Positions 38,346 to 50,929 of a stretch of DNA of 64,000 nt are shown in pieces. The DNA lies in NCBI GenBank assembly GCA_963556195.1, contig CAUVYP010001198.1, positions 620,001-684,000 on the forward strand, given 5' to 3'. Numbering within the stretch: the first letter of the stretch is position 1; every line of letters begins with the position of its first letter. The notes below the pieces were generated by a model. That model saw only the letters and a list, made by a program, of their open reading frames with translations, was not told where the DNA came from and ran no database searches. A program made the position numbers and the translations under genes. This DNA is from Sepiola atlantica. Taxonomy: Eukaryota; Mollusca; Cephalopoda; Sepiida; Sepiolidae.

Positions 38346-41300
38346 ATACGCAAAACATCAACAAAATTAAGCGCGTTTTAAAGTTGATATCGCTTTTGTT
38401 TATAACTTCCACATTTATTCGAATTGTGCCACGAAACTTTGCAGAAAGTCGCCGAGACACATTTTCCACTGAAGTACCAAGTTTCAGAAGTGCAGCTCTT
38501 GTACTACCGGAGATATGTCGATACAAACTGAATACGCAAAACATCAACAAAATTTAGCGCGTTTTAAAGTTGATATCGCTTTTGTTTATAACTTGCACAT
38601 TTATTCGAATTGTGAAACGAAACTTTGTAGACAGTCGCGGAGACACATTTTCTACTGAAGTACCAAGTTTCAGAAGTGCAGATCTTGTACTACCGGAGAT
38701 GTGTCGATACAAACTGAATACGCAAAACATCTACAAAATTTAGTGCGTTTTAAAGTTGATATCGCTTTTGTTTATAACTTCCACTTTTATTCGAATTGTG
38801 CCACGAAACTTTGCAGACCGTCGCGGAGAGGCATTTTCTACTGAAGTACCAAGTTTCAGAAGTGCAGCTCTTGTACTACCGGAGATGTGTCGATACAAAC
38901 TGAATACGCAAAACATCTACAAAATTTAGTGCGTTTTAAAGTTGATATCGCTTTTGTTTATAACTTCCACATTTATTCGAATTGTGAAACGAAACTTTGT
39001 AGACAGTCGCGGAGACACATTTTCCACTGAAGTACCAAGTTTCAGAAGTGCAGCTCTTGTACTACCGGAGATATGTCGATACAAACTGAATACGCAAAAC
39101 ATCAACAAAATTTAGCGCGTTTTAAAGTTGATATCGCTTTTGTTTATAACTTGCACATTTATTCGAATTGTGAAACGAAACTTTGTAGACAGTCGGGGAG
39201 ACACATTTTCTACTGAAGTACCAAGTTTCAGAAGTGCAGCTCTTGTACTACCGGAGATATGTCGATACAAACTGAATACGCAAAACATCAACAAAATTTA
39301 GCGCGTTTTAAAGTAAATATCGCTTTTGTTTATAACTTCCACATTTATTCGAATTGTTAAACCAAACTTTGTAGACAGTCGCGGAGACACATCTTCTACT
39401 TAAGTACCAAGTTTCAGAAGTGCAGCTCTTGTACTGCCGGAGATATGTCGATATAAACTGAATACGCAAAACATCAACAAAATTTAGCGCGTTTTAAAGT
39501 TGATAGCGCTTTTGTTTATAACTTCCACATTTATTCGAATTGTGCCACGAAACTTTGCAGACCATCGCGGAGAGGCATTTTCTACTGAAGTACCAAGTTT
39601 CAGAAGTGCAGCTCTTGTTATGCCGGAGATATGTCGATACAAACTGAATACGCAAAACATCAACAAAATTAGGCGCGTTTTAAAGTTGATATCGCTTTTG
39701 TTTATAACTTTTACATTTATTCGAATTGTGAAACGAAACTTTGTAGACAGTCGCGGAGACACATTTTCTACTGAAGTACCAAGTTTCAGAAGTGCAGCTC
39801 TTGTACTACTGGAGATGTGTCGATACAAACTGAATACGCAAAACATCTACAAAATTTAGTGCGTTTTAAAGTTGATAGCGCTTTTGTTTATAACTTCCAC
39901 ATTTATTCGAATTGTGAAACGAAACTTTGCAGACCGTCGCGGAAGTGCATTATCTACTGGAGTACCAAGGTTCAGAAGTGCAGCTCTTGTACTACCGGAG
40001 ATATGTCGATACAAACTGAATACGCAAAACATCTACAAAATTTAGCGCGTTTAAAAGTTGATAGCGCTTTTGTTTATAACTTCCACATTTATTCGAATTG
40101 TGCCACGAAACTTTACAGACCATCGCGGAGAGGCATTTTCTACTGAAGTACCAAGTTTCAGAAGTGCAGCTCTTGTACTGCCGGAGATATGTCGATACAA
40201 ACTGAATACGCAAAACATAAACAAAATTAAGCGCGTTTTAAAGTTGATATCGCTTTTGTTTATAACTTCCACATTTATTCGAATTGTGCCACGAAACTTT
40301 GCAGACAGTCGCGGAGACACATTTTCCACTGAAGTACCAAGTTTCAGAAGTGCAGCTCTTGTACTACCGGAGATATGTCGATACAAACTGAATACGCAAA
40401 ACATCAACAAAATTTAGCGCGTTTTAAAGTTGATATCGCTTTTGTTTATAACTTGCACATTTATTCTAATTGTGAAACGAAACTTTGTAGACAGTCGGGG
40501 AGACACATTTTCTACTGAAGTACCAAGTTTCAGAAGTGCAGATATTGTACTACCGGAGATGTGTCGATACAAACTGAATACGCAAAACATCAACAAAATT
40601 TAGCGCGTTTTAAAGTTGATATCGCTTTTGTTTATAACTTGCACATTTATTCGAATTGTGAAACGAAACTTTGTAGACAGTCGGGGAGACACATTTTCTA
40701 CTGAAGTACCAAGTTTCAGAAGTGCAGCTCTTGTACTACCGGAGATATGTCGATACAAACTGAATACGCAAAACATCAAATAATTTAGCGCGTTTTAAAG
40801 TTAATATCGCTTTTGTTTATAACTTCCACATTTATTCGAATTGTGAAACGAAACTTTGTAGACAGTCGCGGAGACACATCTTCTACTGAAGTACCAAGTT
40901 TCAGAAGTGCAGCTCTTGTACTGCCGGAGATATGTCGATACAAACTGAATACGCAAAACATCAACAAAATTAAGCGCGTTTTAAAGTTGATAGCGCTTTT
41001 GTTTATAACTTCCACATTTATTCGAATTGTGCCACGACACTTTGCAGACCATCGCGGAGAGGCATTTTCTACTGAAGTACCAAGTTTCAGAAGTGCAGCC
41101 CTTGTATTGCCGGAGATATGTCGATACAAACTGAATACGCAAAATATCAACAAAATTAGGCGCGTTTTAAAGTTGATATCGCTTTTGTTTATAACTTTTA
41201 CATTTATTTGAATTGTGAAACGAAACTTTGTAGACAGTCGTGGAGACACATTTTCTACTGAAGTACCAAGTTTCAGAAGTGCAGCTCTTGTACTACCGGA

Positions 41301-41785
41301 GATGTGTCGATACAAACTGAATACGCAAAACATCTACAAAATTTAGTGCGTTTTAAAGTTGATAGCGCTTTTGTTTATAACTTCCACATTTATTCGAATT
41401 GTGAAACGAAACTTTGCAGACCGTCGCGGAAGTGCATTATCTACTGGAGTACAAAGTTTCAGAAGTGCAGCTCTTGTACTACCGGAGATGTGTCGATACA
41501 AACTGAATACGCAAAACATCTACAAAATTTAGTGCGTTTTAAAGTTGATATCGCTTTTGTTTATAACTTCCACATTTATTCGAATTGTGAAACGAAACTT
41601 TGTAGACAGTCGCGGAGACACATTTTCTACTGAAGTACCAAGGTTCAGAAGTGCAGCTCTTGTACTACCGGAAATATGTCGATACAAACTGAATACGCAA
41701 AACATCTACAAAATTTAGCGCGTTTAAAAGTTGATAGCGCTTTTGTTTATAACTTTCAGATTTATTCGAATTGTGCCACGAAACT
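38346..41785 (+). repeat. Mixed satellite block
   Basis: About 18 monomers of known types. Notable points: GCAGAAAGTCGCCGAG near 38443, shared with 27284; a GCAGATCTTG plus CCACTTTTATTCG pair near 38680-38790, as in the 16-mer HOR; a stretch at about 39112-39900 that matches 29999-30790 at offset 9113, including AAAGTAAATATCG; a fused monomer near 39960, where an AAGTGCATTATC left part joins an AAGGTTCAG right part; and a shortened CATCAAATAATTTAG end near 40776. No non-satellite sequence. Confidence 0.8.
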
Positions 41786-42901
41786 TTACAGACCATCGCG
41801 GAGAGGCATTTTCTACTGAAGTACCAAGTTTCAGAAGTGCAGCTCTTGTACTGCCGGAGATATGTCGATACAAACTGAATACGCAAAACATCAACAAAAT
41901 TAAGCGCGTTTTAAAGTTGATATCGCTTTTGTTTATAACTTCCACATTTATTCGAATTGTGCCACGAAACTTTGCAGACAGTCGCGGAGACACATTTTCC
42001 ACTGAAGTACCAAGTTTCAGAAGTGCAGCTCTTGTACTACCGGAGATATGTCGATACAAACTGAATACGCAAAACATCAACAAAATTTAGCGCGTTTTAA
42101 AGTTGATATCGCTTTTGTTTATAACTTGCACATTTATTCGAATTGTGAAACGAAACTTTGTAGACAGTCGGGGAGACACATTTTCTACTGAAGTACCAAG
42201 TTTCAGAAGTGCAGATATTGTACTACCGGAGATGTGTCGATACAAACTGAATACGCAAAACATCAACAAAATTTAGCGCGTTTTAAAGTTGATATCGCTT
42301 TAGTTTATAACTTGCACATTTATTCGAATTGTGAAACGAAACTTTGTAGACAGTCGGGGAGACACATTTCCTACTGAAGTACCAAGTTTCAGAAGTGCAG
42401 CTCTTGTACTACCGGAGATATGTCGATACAAACTGAATACGCAAAACATTAACAAAATTTAGCGCGTTTTAAAGTTAATATCGCTTTTGTTTATAACTAC
42501 CACATTTATTCGAATTGTGAAACCAAACTTTGTAGACAGTCGCGGAGACACATCTTCTACTGAAGTACCAAGTTTCAGAAGTGCAGCTCTTGTACTGCCG
42601 GAGATATGTCGATACAAACTGAATACGCAAAACATCAACAAAATTAAGCGCGTTTTAAAGTTGATAGCGCTTTTGTTTATAACTTCCAAATTTATTCGAA
42701 TTGTGCCACGAAACTTTGCAGACCATCGCGGAGAGGCATTTTCTACTGAAGTACCAAGTTTCAGAAGTGCAGCTCTTGTACTGCCGGAGATATGTCGATA
42801 CAAACTGAATACGCAAAACATCAACAAAATTAAGCGCGTTTTAAAGTTGATAGCGCTTTTGTTTATAACTTCCACATTTATTCGAATTGTGCCACGAAAC
42901 T
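41786..42901 (+). repeat. 6-mer HOR, copy 1 (1116 bp)
   Basis: Six monomers, exactly 6 x 186 bp. Private marks are GATATCGCTTTAG near 42291, CATTTCCTACTG near 42367, AACATTAACAAAATT near 42445, ATAACTACCAC near 42493 and ACTTCCAAATTT near 42680. All recur 1116 bp downstream. Confidence 0.9.
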
Positions 42902-44145
42902 TTGCAGACCATCGCGGAGAGGCATTTTCTACTGAAGTACCAAGTTTCAGAAGTGCAGCTCTTGTACTGCCGGAGATATGTCGATACAAACTGAATACGC
43001 AAAACATCAACAAAATTAAGCGCGTTTTAAAGTTGATATCGCTTTTGTTTATAACTTCCACATTTATTCGAATTGTGCCACGAAACTTTGCAGACAGTCG
43101 CGGAGACACATTTTCCACTGAAGTACCAAGTTTCAGAAGTGCAGCTCTTGTACTACCGGAGATATGTCGATACAAACTGAATACGCAAAACATCAACAAA
43201 ATTTAGCGCGTTTTAAAGTTGATATCGCTTTTGTTTATAACTTGCACATTTATTCGAATTGTGAAACGAAACTTTGTAGACAGTCGGGGAGACACATTTT
43301 CTACTGAAGTACCAAGTTTCAGAAGTGCAGATATTGTACTACCGGAGATGTGTCGATACAAACTGAATACGCAAAACATCAACAAAATTTAGCGCGTTTT
43401 AAAGTTGATATCGCTTTAGTTTATAACTTGCACATTTATTCGAATTGTGAAACGAAACTTTGTAGACAGTCGGGGAGACACATTTCCTACTGAAGTACCA
43501 AGTTTCAGAAGTGCAGCTCTTGTACTACCGGAGATATGTCGATACAAACTGAATACGCAAAACATTAACAAAATTTAGCGCGTTTTAAAGTTAATATCGC
43601 TTTTGTTTATAACTACCACATTTATTCGAATTGTGAAACCAAACTTTGTAGACAGTCGCGGAGACACATCTTCTACTGAAGTACCAAGTTTCAGAAGTGC
43701 AGCTCTTGTACTGCCGGAGATATGTCGATACAAACTGAATACGCAAAACATCAACAAAATTAAGCGCGTTTTAAAGTTGATAGCGCTTTTGTTTATAACT
43801 TCCAAATTTATTCGAATTGTGCCACGAAACTTTGCAGACCATCGCGGAGAGGCATTTTCTACTGAAGTACCAAGTTTCAGAAGTGCAGCTCTTGTACTGC
43901 CGGAGATATGTCGATACAAACTGAATACGCAAAACATCAACAAAATTAAGCGCGTTTTAAAGTTGATAGCGCTTTTGTTTATAACTTCCACATTTATTCG
44001 AATTGTGCCACGAAACTTTGCAGACCATCGCGGAGAGGCATTTTCTACTGAAGTACCAAGTTTCAGAAGTGCAGCTCTTGTACTGCCGGAGATATGTCGA
44101 TACAAACTGAATACGCAAAACATCAACAAAATTAGGCGCGTTTTA
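42902..44145 (+). repeat. 6-mer HOR, copy 2 (1116 bp plus overhang)
   Basis: Every private mark of copy 1 is present at +1116 (AACATTAACAAAATT near 43561, ATAACTACCAC near 43609, ACTTCCAAATTT near 43796). I saw no difference between the copies over the compared span, making this the least diverged duplication in the window. The match ends where copy 1 continues with GTGCCACG/TTCCACTG and this copy with the TTTTACATTTATTTG monomer. Confidence 0.9.
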
Positions 44146-47100
44146 AAGTTGATATCGCTTTTGTTTATAACTTTTACATTTATTTGAATTGTGAAACGAA
44201 ACTTTGTAGACAGTCGCGGAGACACATTTTCTACTGAAGTACCAAGTTTCAGAAGTGCAGCTCTTGTACTACCGGAGATGTGTCGATACAAACTGAATAC
44301 GCAAAACATCTACAAAATTTAGTGCGTTTTAAAGTTGATAGCGCTTTTGTTTATAACTTCCACATTTATTCGAATTGTGAAACGAAACATGCAGACCGTC
44401 GCGGAAGTGCATTATCTACTGGAGTACAAAGTTTCAGAAGTGCAGCTCTTGTACTACCGGAGATGTGTCGATACAAACTGAATACGCAAAACATCTACAA
44501 AATTTAGTGCGTTTTAAAGTTGATATCGCTTTTGTTTATAACTTCCACATTTATTCGAATTGTGAAACGAAACTTTGTAGACAGTCGCGGAGACACATTT
44601 TCTACTGAAGTACCAAGGTTCAGAAGTGCAACTCTTGTACTACCGGAGATATGTCGATACAAACTGAATACGCAAAACATCTACAAAATTTAGCGCGTTT
44701 AAAAGTTGATAGCGCTTTTGTTTATAACTTTCAGATTTATTCGAATTGTGCCACGAAACTTTACAGACCATCGCGGAGAGGCATATTCTACTGAAGTACC
44801 AAGTTTCAGAAGTGCAGCTCTTGTACTGCCGGAGATATGTCGATACAAACTGAATACGCAAAACATCAACAAAATTAAGCGCGTTTTAAAGTTGATATCG
44901 CTTTTGTTTATAACTTCCACATTTATTCGAATTGTGCCACGAAACTTTGCAGACAGTCGCGGAGACACATTTTCCACTGAAGTACCAAGTTTCAGAAGTG
45001 CAGCTCTTGCACTACCGGAGATATGTCGATACAAACTGAATACGCAAAACATCAACAAAATTTAGCGCGTTTTAAAGTTGATATCGCTTTTGTTTATAAC
45101 TTGCACATTTATTCGAATTGTGAAACGAAACTTTGTAGACAGTCGGGGAGACACATTTTCTACTGAAGTACCCAGTTTCAGAAGTACAGCTCTTGTACTA
45201 CCGGAGATATGTCGATACAAACTGAATACGCAAAACATCAACAAAATTTAGCGCGTTCTAAAGTTAATATCGCTTTTGTTTATAACTTCCACATTTATTC
45301 GAATTGTGAAACCAAACATTGTAGACAGTCGCGGAGACACATCTTCTACTGAAGTACCAAGTTTCAGAAGTGCAGCTCTTGTACTGCCGGAGATATGTCG
45401 ATACAAACTGAATACGCAAAACATCAACAAAATTAAGCGCGTTTTAAAGTTGATAGCGCTTTTGTTTATAACTTCCACATTTATTCGAATTGTGCCACGA
45501 AACTTTGAAGACCATCGCGGAGAGGCATTTTCTACTGAAGTACAAAGTTTCAGAAGTGCAGCTCTTGTACTGCCGGAGATCTGTCGATACAAACTGAATA
45601 CGCAAAACATCAACAAAATTAGGCGCGTTTTAAAGTTGATATCGCTTTTGTTTATAACTTTTACATTTATTTGAATTGTGAAACGAAACTTTGTAGACAG
45701 TCGCGGAGACACATTTTCTACTGAAGTACCAAGTTTTAGAAGTGCAGCTCTTGTACTACCGGAGATGTGTCGATACAAACTGAATACGCAAAACATCTAC
45801 AAAATTTAGTGCGTTTTAAAGTTGATAGCGCTTTTGTTTATAACTTCCACATTTATTCGAATTGTGAAACGAAACTTTGCAGACCGTCGCGGAAGTGCAT
45901 TATCTACTGGAGTACAAAGTTTCAGAAGTGCAGCTTTTGTACTACCGGAGATGTGTCGATACAAACTGAATACGCAAAACATCTACAAAATTTAGTGCGT
46001 TTTAAAGTTGATATCGCTTTTGTTTATAACTTCCACATTTATTCGAATTGTGAAACGAAACTTTGTAGACAGTCGCGGAGACACATTTTCTACTAAAGTA
46101 CCAAGGTTCAGAAGTGCAGCTCTTGTACTACCGGAGATATGTCGATACAAACTGAATACGCAAGACATCTACAAAATTTAGCGCGTTTAAAAGTTGATAG
46201 CGCTTTTGTTTATAACTTTCAGATTTATTCGAATTGTGCCACGAAACTTTACAGACCATCGCGGAGAGGCATTTTCTACTGAAGTACCAAGTTTCAGAAG
46301 TGCAGCTCTTGTACTGCCGGAGATATGTCGATACAAACTGAATACGCAAAACATCAACAAAATTAAGCGCGTTTTAAAGTTGATATCGCTTTTGTTTATA
46401 ACTTCCACATTTATTCGAATTGTGCCACGAAACTTTGCAGACAGTCGCGGAGACACATTTTCCACTGAAGTACCAAGTTTCAGAAGTGCAGCTCTGGTAC
46501 TACCGGAGATATGTCGATACAAACTGAATACGCAAAACATCAACAAAATTTAGCGCGTTTTAAAGTTGATATCGCTTTTGTTTATAACTTGCACATTTAT
46601 TCGAATTGTGAAACGAAACTTTGTAGACAGTCGGGGAGACACATTTTCTACTGAAGTACCAAGTTTCAGAAGTGCAGCTCTTGTACTACAGGAGATATGT
46701 CGATACAAACTGAATACGCAAAACATCAACAAAATGTAGCGCGTTTTAAAGTTAATATCGCTTTTGTTTATAACTTCCACATTTATTCGAATTGTGAAAC
46801 GAAACTTTGTAGACAGTCGCGGAGACACATTTTCTACTGAAGTACCAAGTTTCAGAAGTGCAGCTCTTGTACTGCCGGAGATATGTCGATACAAACTGAA
46901 TACGCAAAACATCAACAAAATTAAGCGCGTTTTAAAGTTGATAGCGCTTCTGTTTATAACTTCCACATTTATTCGAATTGTGCCACGAAACTTTGCAGAC
47001 CATCGCGGAGAGGCATTTTCTACTGAAGTACCAAGTTTCAGAAGTGCAGCTCTTGTACTGCCGGAGATATGTCGATACAAACTGAATACGCAAAACATCA

Positions 47101-48139
47101 ACAAAATTAGGCGCGTTTTAAAGTTGATATCGCTTTTGTTTATAACTTTTAAATTTATTTGAATTGTGAAACGAAACTTTGTAGACAGTCGCGGAGACAC
47201 ATTTTCTACTGAAGTACCAAGTTTCAGAAGTGCAGCTCTTGTACTACCGGAGATATGTCGATACAAACTGAATACGCAAAACATCTACAAAATTTAGTGC
47301 GTTTTAAAGTTGATAGCGCTTTTGTTTATAACTTCCACATTTATTCGAATTGTGAAACGAAACTTTGCAGACCGTCGCGGAAGTGCATTATCTACTGGAG
47401 TACAAAGGTTCAGAAGTGCAGCTCTTGTACTACCGGAGATGTGTCGATACAAACTGAATACGCAAAACATCTACAAAATTTAGTGCGTTTTAAAGTTGAT
47501 ATCGCTTTTGTTTATAACTTCCACATTTATTCGAATTGTGAAACGAAACTTTGTAGACAGTCGCGGAGACACATTTCTACTGAAGTACCAAGGTTCAGAA
47601 GTGCAGCTCTTGTACTACCGGAGATATGTCGATACAAACTGAATACGCAAAACATCTACAAAATTTAGCGCGTTTAAAAGTTGATAGCGCTTTTGTTTAT
47701 AACTTTCAGATTTATTCGAATTGTGCCACGAAACTTTACAGACCATCGCGGAGAGGCATTTTCTACTGAAGTACCAAGTTTCAGAAGTGCAGCTCTTGTA
47801 CTACCGGAGATATGTCGATACAAACTGAATACGCAAAACATCAACAAATTTAAGCGCGTTTTAAAGTTGATATCGCTTTTGTTTATAACTTCCACATTTA
47901 TTCGAATTGTGCCACGAAACTTTGCAGACAGTAACGGAGACACATTTTCCACTGAAGTACCAAGTTTCAGAAGTGCAGCTCTTGTACTACCGGAGATATG
48001 TCTATAAAAACTGAATACGCAAAACATCAACAAAATTTAGCGCGTTTTAAAGTTGATATCGCTTTTGTTTATAACTTGCACATTTATTCGAATTGTGAAA
48101 CGAAACTTTGTAGACAGTCGGGGAGACACATTTTCTACT
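44146..48139 (+). repeat. 8-mer HOR region (about 1488 bp unit)
   Basis: An eight-monomer order recurs at 1488 bp: TTTCAG type, GTGCCACG/CCACTG type, TTGCAC/GTCGGGG type, TAATATCG type, GATAGCGC/CCATCG type, TTTTAC type, AAGTGC type, and an AAGGTTCAG type. TTTCAG monomers start near 44699, 46187 and 47674. Indels: GAAACATGCAGACC near 44386 (minus 1) and ACATTTCTACTG near 47572 (minus 1). The order can be followed from about 43900 to about 49100, so it overlaps the neighbouring blocks. Confidence 0.86.
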
Positions 48140-50929
48140 GAAGTACCAAGTTTCAGAAGTGCAGCTCTTGTACTACCGGAGATATGTCGATACAAACTGA
48201 ATACGCAAAACATCAACAAAATTAAGCGCGTTTTAAAGTTAATATCGCTTTTGTTTATAACTTCCACATTTATTCGAATTGTGAAACCAAACTTTGTAGA
48301 CAGTCGCGGAGACACATCTTCTACTGAAGTACCAAGTTTCAGAAGTGCAGCTCTTGTACTGCCGGAGATATGTCGATACAAACTGAATACGCAAAACATC
48401 AACAAAATTTAGCGCGTTTTAAAGTTGATAGCGCTTTTGTTTATAACTTCCACATTTATTCGAATTGTGCCACGAAACTTTGCAGACCATCGCGGAGAGG
48501 CATTTACTACTGAAGTACCAAGTTTCAGAAGTGCAGCTCTAGTACTGCCGGAGATATGTCGATACAAACTGAATACGCAAAACATCAACAAAATTAGGCG
48601 CGTTTTAAAGTTGATATCGCTTTTGTTTATAACTTTTACATTTATTGTAATTGTGAAACGAAACTTTGTAGACAGTCGCGGAGACACATTTTCTACTGAA
48701 GTACCAAGTTTCAGAAGTGCAGCTCTTGTACTACCGGAGATGTGTCGATACAAACTGAATACGCAAAACATCTACAAAATTTAGTGCGTTTTAAAGTTGA
48801 TAGCGCTTTTGTTTATAACTTCCACATTTATTCGAATTGTGAAACGAAACTTTGCAGACCGTCGCGGAAGTGCATTATCTACTGGAGTACAAAGTTTCAG
48901 AAGTGCAGCTCTTGTACTACCGGAGATGTGTCGATACAAACTGAATACGCAAAACATCTACAAAATTTAGTGCGTTTTAAAGTTGATATCGCTTTTGTTT
49001 ATAACTTCCACATTTATTCGAATTGTGAAACGAAACTTTGTAGACAGTCGCGGAGACACATTTTCTACTGAAGTACCAAGGTTCAGAAGTGCAGCTCTTG
49101 TACTACCGGAGATTTGTCGATACAAACTGAATACGTAAAACATCAACAAAATTTAGTGCGTTTTAAAGTTGATATCGCTTTTGTTTATAACTTCCACATT
49201 TATTCGAATTGTGCCACGAAACTTTGCAGACAGTAACGGAGACACATTTTCCACTGAAGTACCAAGTTTCAGAAGTGCAGCTCTTGTACTACCGGAGATA
49301 TATCGATACAAACTGAATACGCAAAACATCAACAAAATTTAGCGCGTTTTAAAGTTGATATCGCTTTTGTTTATAACTTGCACATTTATTCGAATTGTGA
49401 AACGAAACTTTGTAGACAGTCGGGGAGACACATTTTCTACTGAAGTACCAAGTTTCAGAAGTGCAGCTCTTGTACTACCGGAGATATGTCGATACAAACT
49501 GAATACGCAAAACATCAACAAAATTTAGCGCGTTTTAAAGTTAATATCGCTTTTGTTTATAACTTCCACATTTATTCGAATTGTGAAACCAAACTTTGTA
49601 GACAGTCGCGGAGACACATCTTCTACTGAAGTACCAAGTTTCAGAAGTGCAGCTCTTGTACTGCCGGAGATATGTCGATACAAACTGAATACGCAAAACA
49701 TCAACAAAATTTAGCGCGTTTTAAAGTTGATAGCGCTTTTGTTTATAACTTCCACATTTATTCGAATTGTGCCACGAAACTTTGCAGACCATCGCGGAGA
49801 GGCATTTTCTACTGAAGTACCAAGTTTCAGAAGTGCAGCTCTTGTACTGCCGGAGATATGTCGATACAAACTGAATACGCAAAACATCAACAAAATTAGG
49901 CGCGTTTTAAAGTTGATATCGCTTTTGTTTATAACTTTTACATTTATTGTAATTGTGAAACGACACTTTGTAGACAGTCGCGGAGACACATTTTCTACTG
50001 AAGTACCAAGTTTCAGAAGTGCAGCTCTTGTACTACCGGAGATGTGTCGATACAAACTGAATACGCAAAACATCTACAAAATTTAGTGCGTTTTAAAGTT
50101 GATAGCGCTTTTGTTTATAACTTCCACATTTATTCGAATTGTGAAACGAAACTTTGCAGACCGTCGCGGAAGTGCATTATCTACTGGAGTACAAAGTTTC
50201 AGAAGTGCAGCTCTTGTACTACCGGAGATGTGTCGATACAAACTGAATACGCAAAACATCTACAAAATTTAGTGCGTTTTAAAGTTGATATCGCTTTTGT
50301 TTATAACTTCCACATTTATTCGAATTGTGAAACGAAACTTTGTAGACAGTCGCGGAGACACATTTTCTACTGAAGTACCAAGGTTCAGAAGTGCAGCTCT
50401 TGTACTACCGGAGATATGTCGATACAAACTGAATATGCAAAACATCTACAAAATTTAGCGCGTTTAAAAGTTGATAGCGCTTTTGTTTATAACTTTCAGA
50501 TTTATTCGAATTGTGCCACGAAACTTTACAGATCATCGCGGAGAGGCATTTTCTACTGAAGTACCAAGTTTCAGAAGTGCAGCTCTTGTACTGCCGGAGA
50601 TATGTCGATACAAACTGAATACGCAAAACATCAACAAAATTAAGCGCGTTTTAAAGTTGATATCGCTTTTGTTTATAACTTCCACATTTATTCGAATTGT
50701 GCCACGAAACTTTGCAGACAGTCGCGGAGACACATTTTCTACTGAAGTACCAAGTTTCAGAAGTGCAGCTCTTGTACTACCGGAGATGTGTCGATACAAA
50801 CTGAATACGCAAAACATCTACAAAATTTAGTGCGTTTTAAAGTTGATAGCGCTTTTGTTTATAACTTCCACATTTATTCGAATTGTGAAACGAAACTTTG
50901 CAGACCGTCGCGGAAGTGCATTATCTACT
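48140..50929 (+). repeat. 15-mer duplication, copy 1 (2790 bp)
   Basis: Fifteen monomers, exactly 15 x 186 bp. Shared marks with the next copy are CATTTACTACTG near 48502, CTAGTACTGCC near 48538, GGAGATTTGTCG near 49109, AATACGTAAAAC near 49130, CAGTAACGG near 49233 and GATATATCGATAC near 49297. Internally it contains a 7-monomer (1302 bp) near-repeat: the TTGCAC/GTCGGGG, TAATATCG, GATAGCGC, TTTTAC and AAGTGC series starting near 48037 restarts near 49339. Confidence 0.87.

Noticed and set aside
42459..43199. 246-codon open frame on the minus strand, the longest in the window, and more than 200 similar open frames on both strands
   Set aside because: All are translations of the 186-bp repeat. 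The same DNA is open in several frames at once, starts and stops come from monomer variants, sense and antisense frames overlap, and they end wherever a TAG or a 1-bp indel occurs. No protein family is recognisable.
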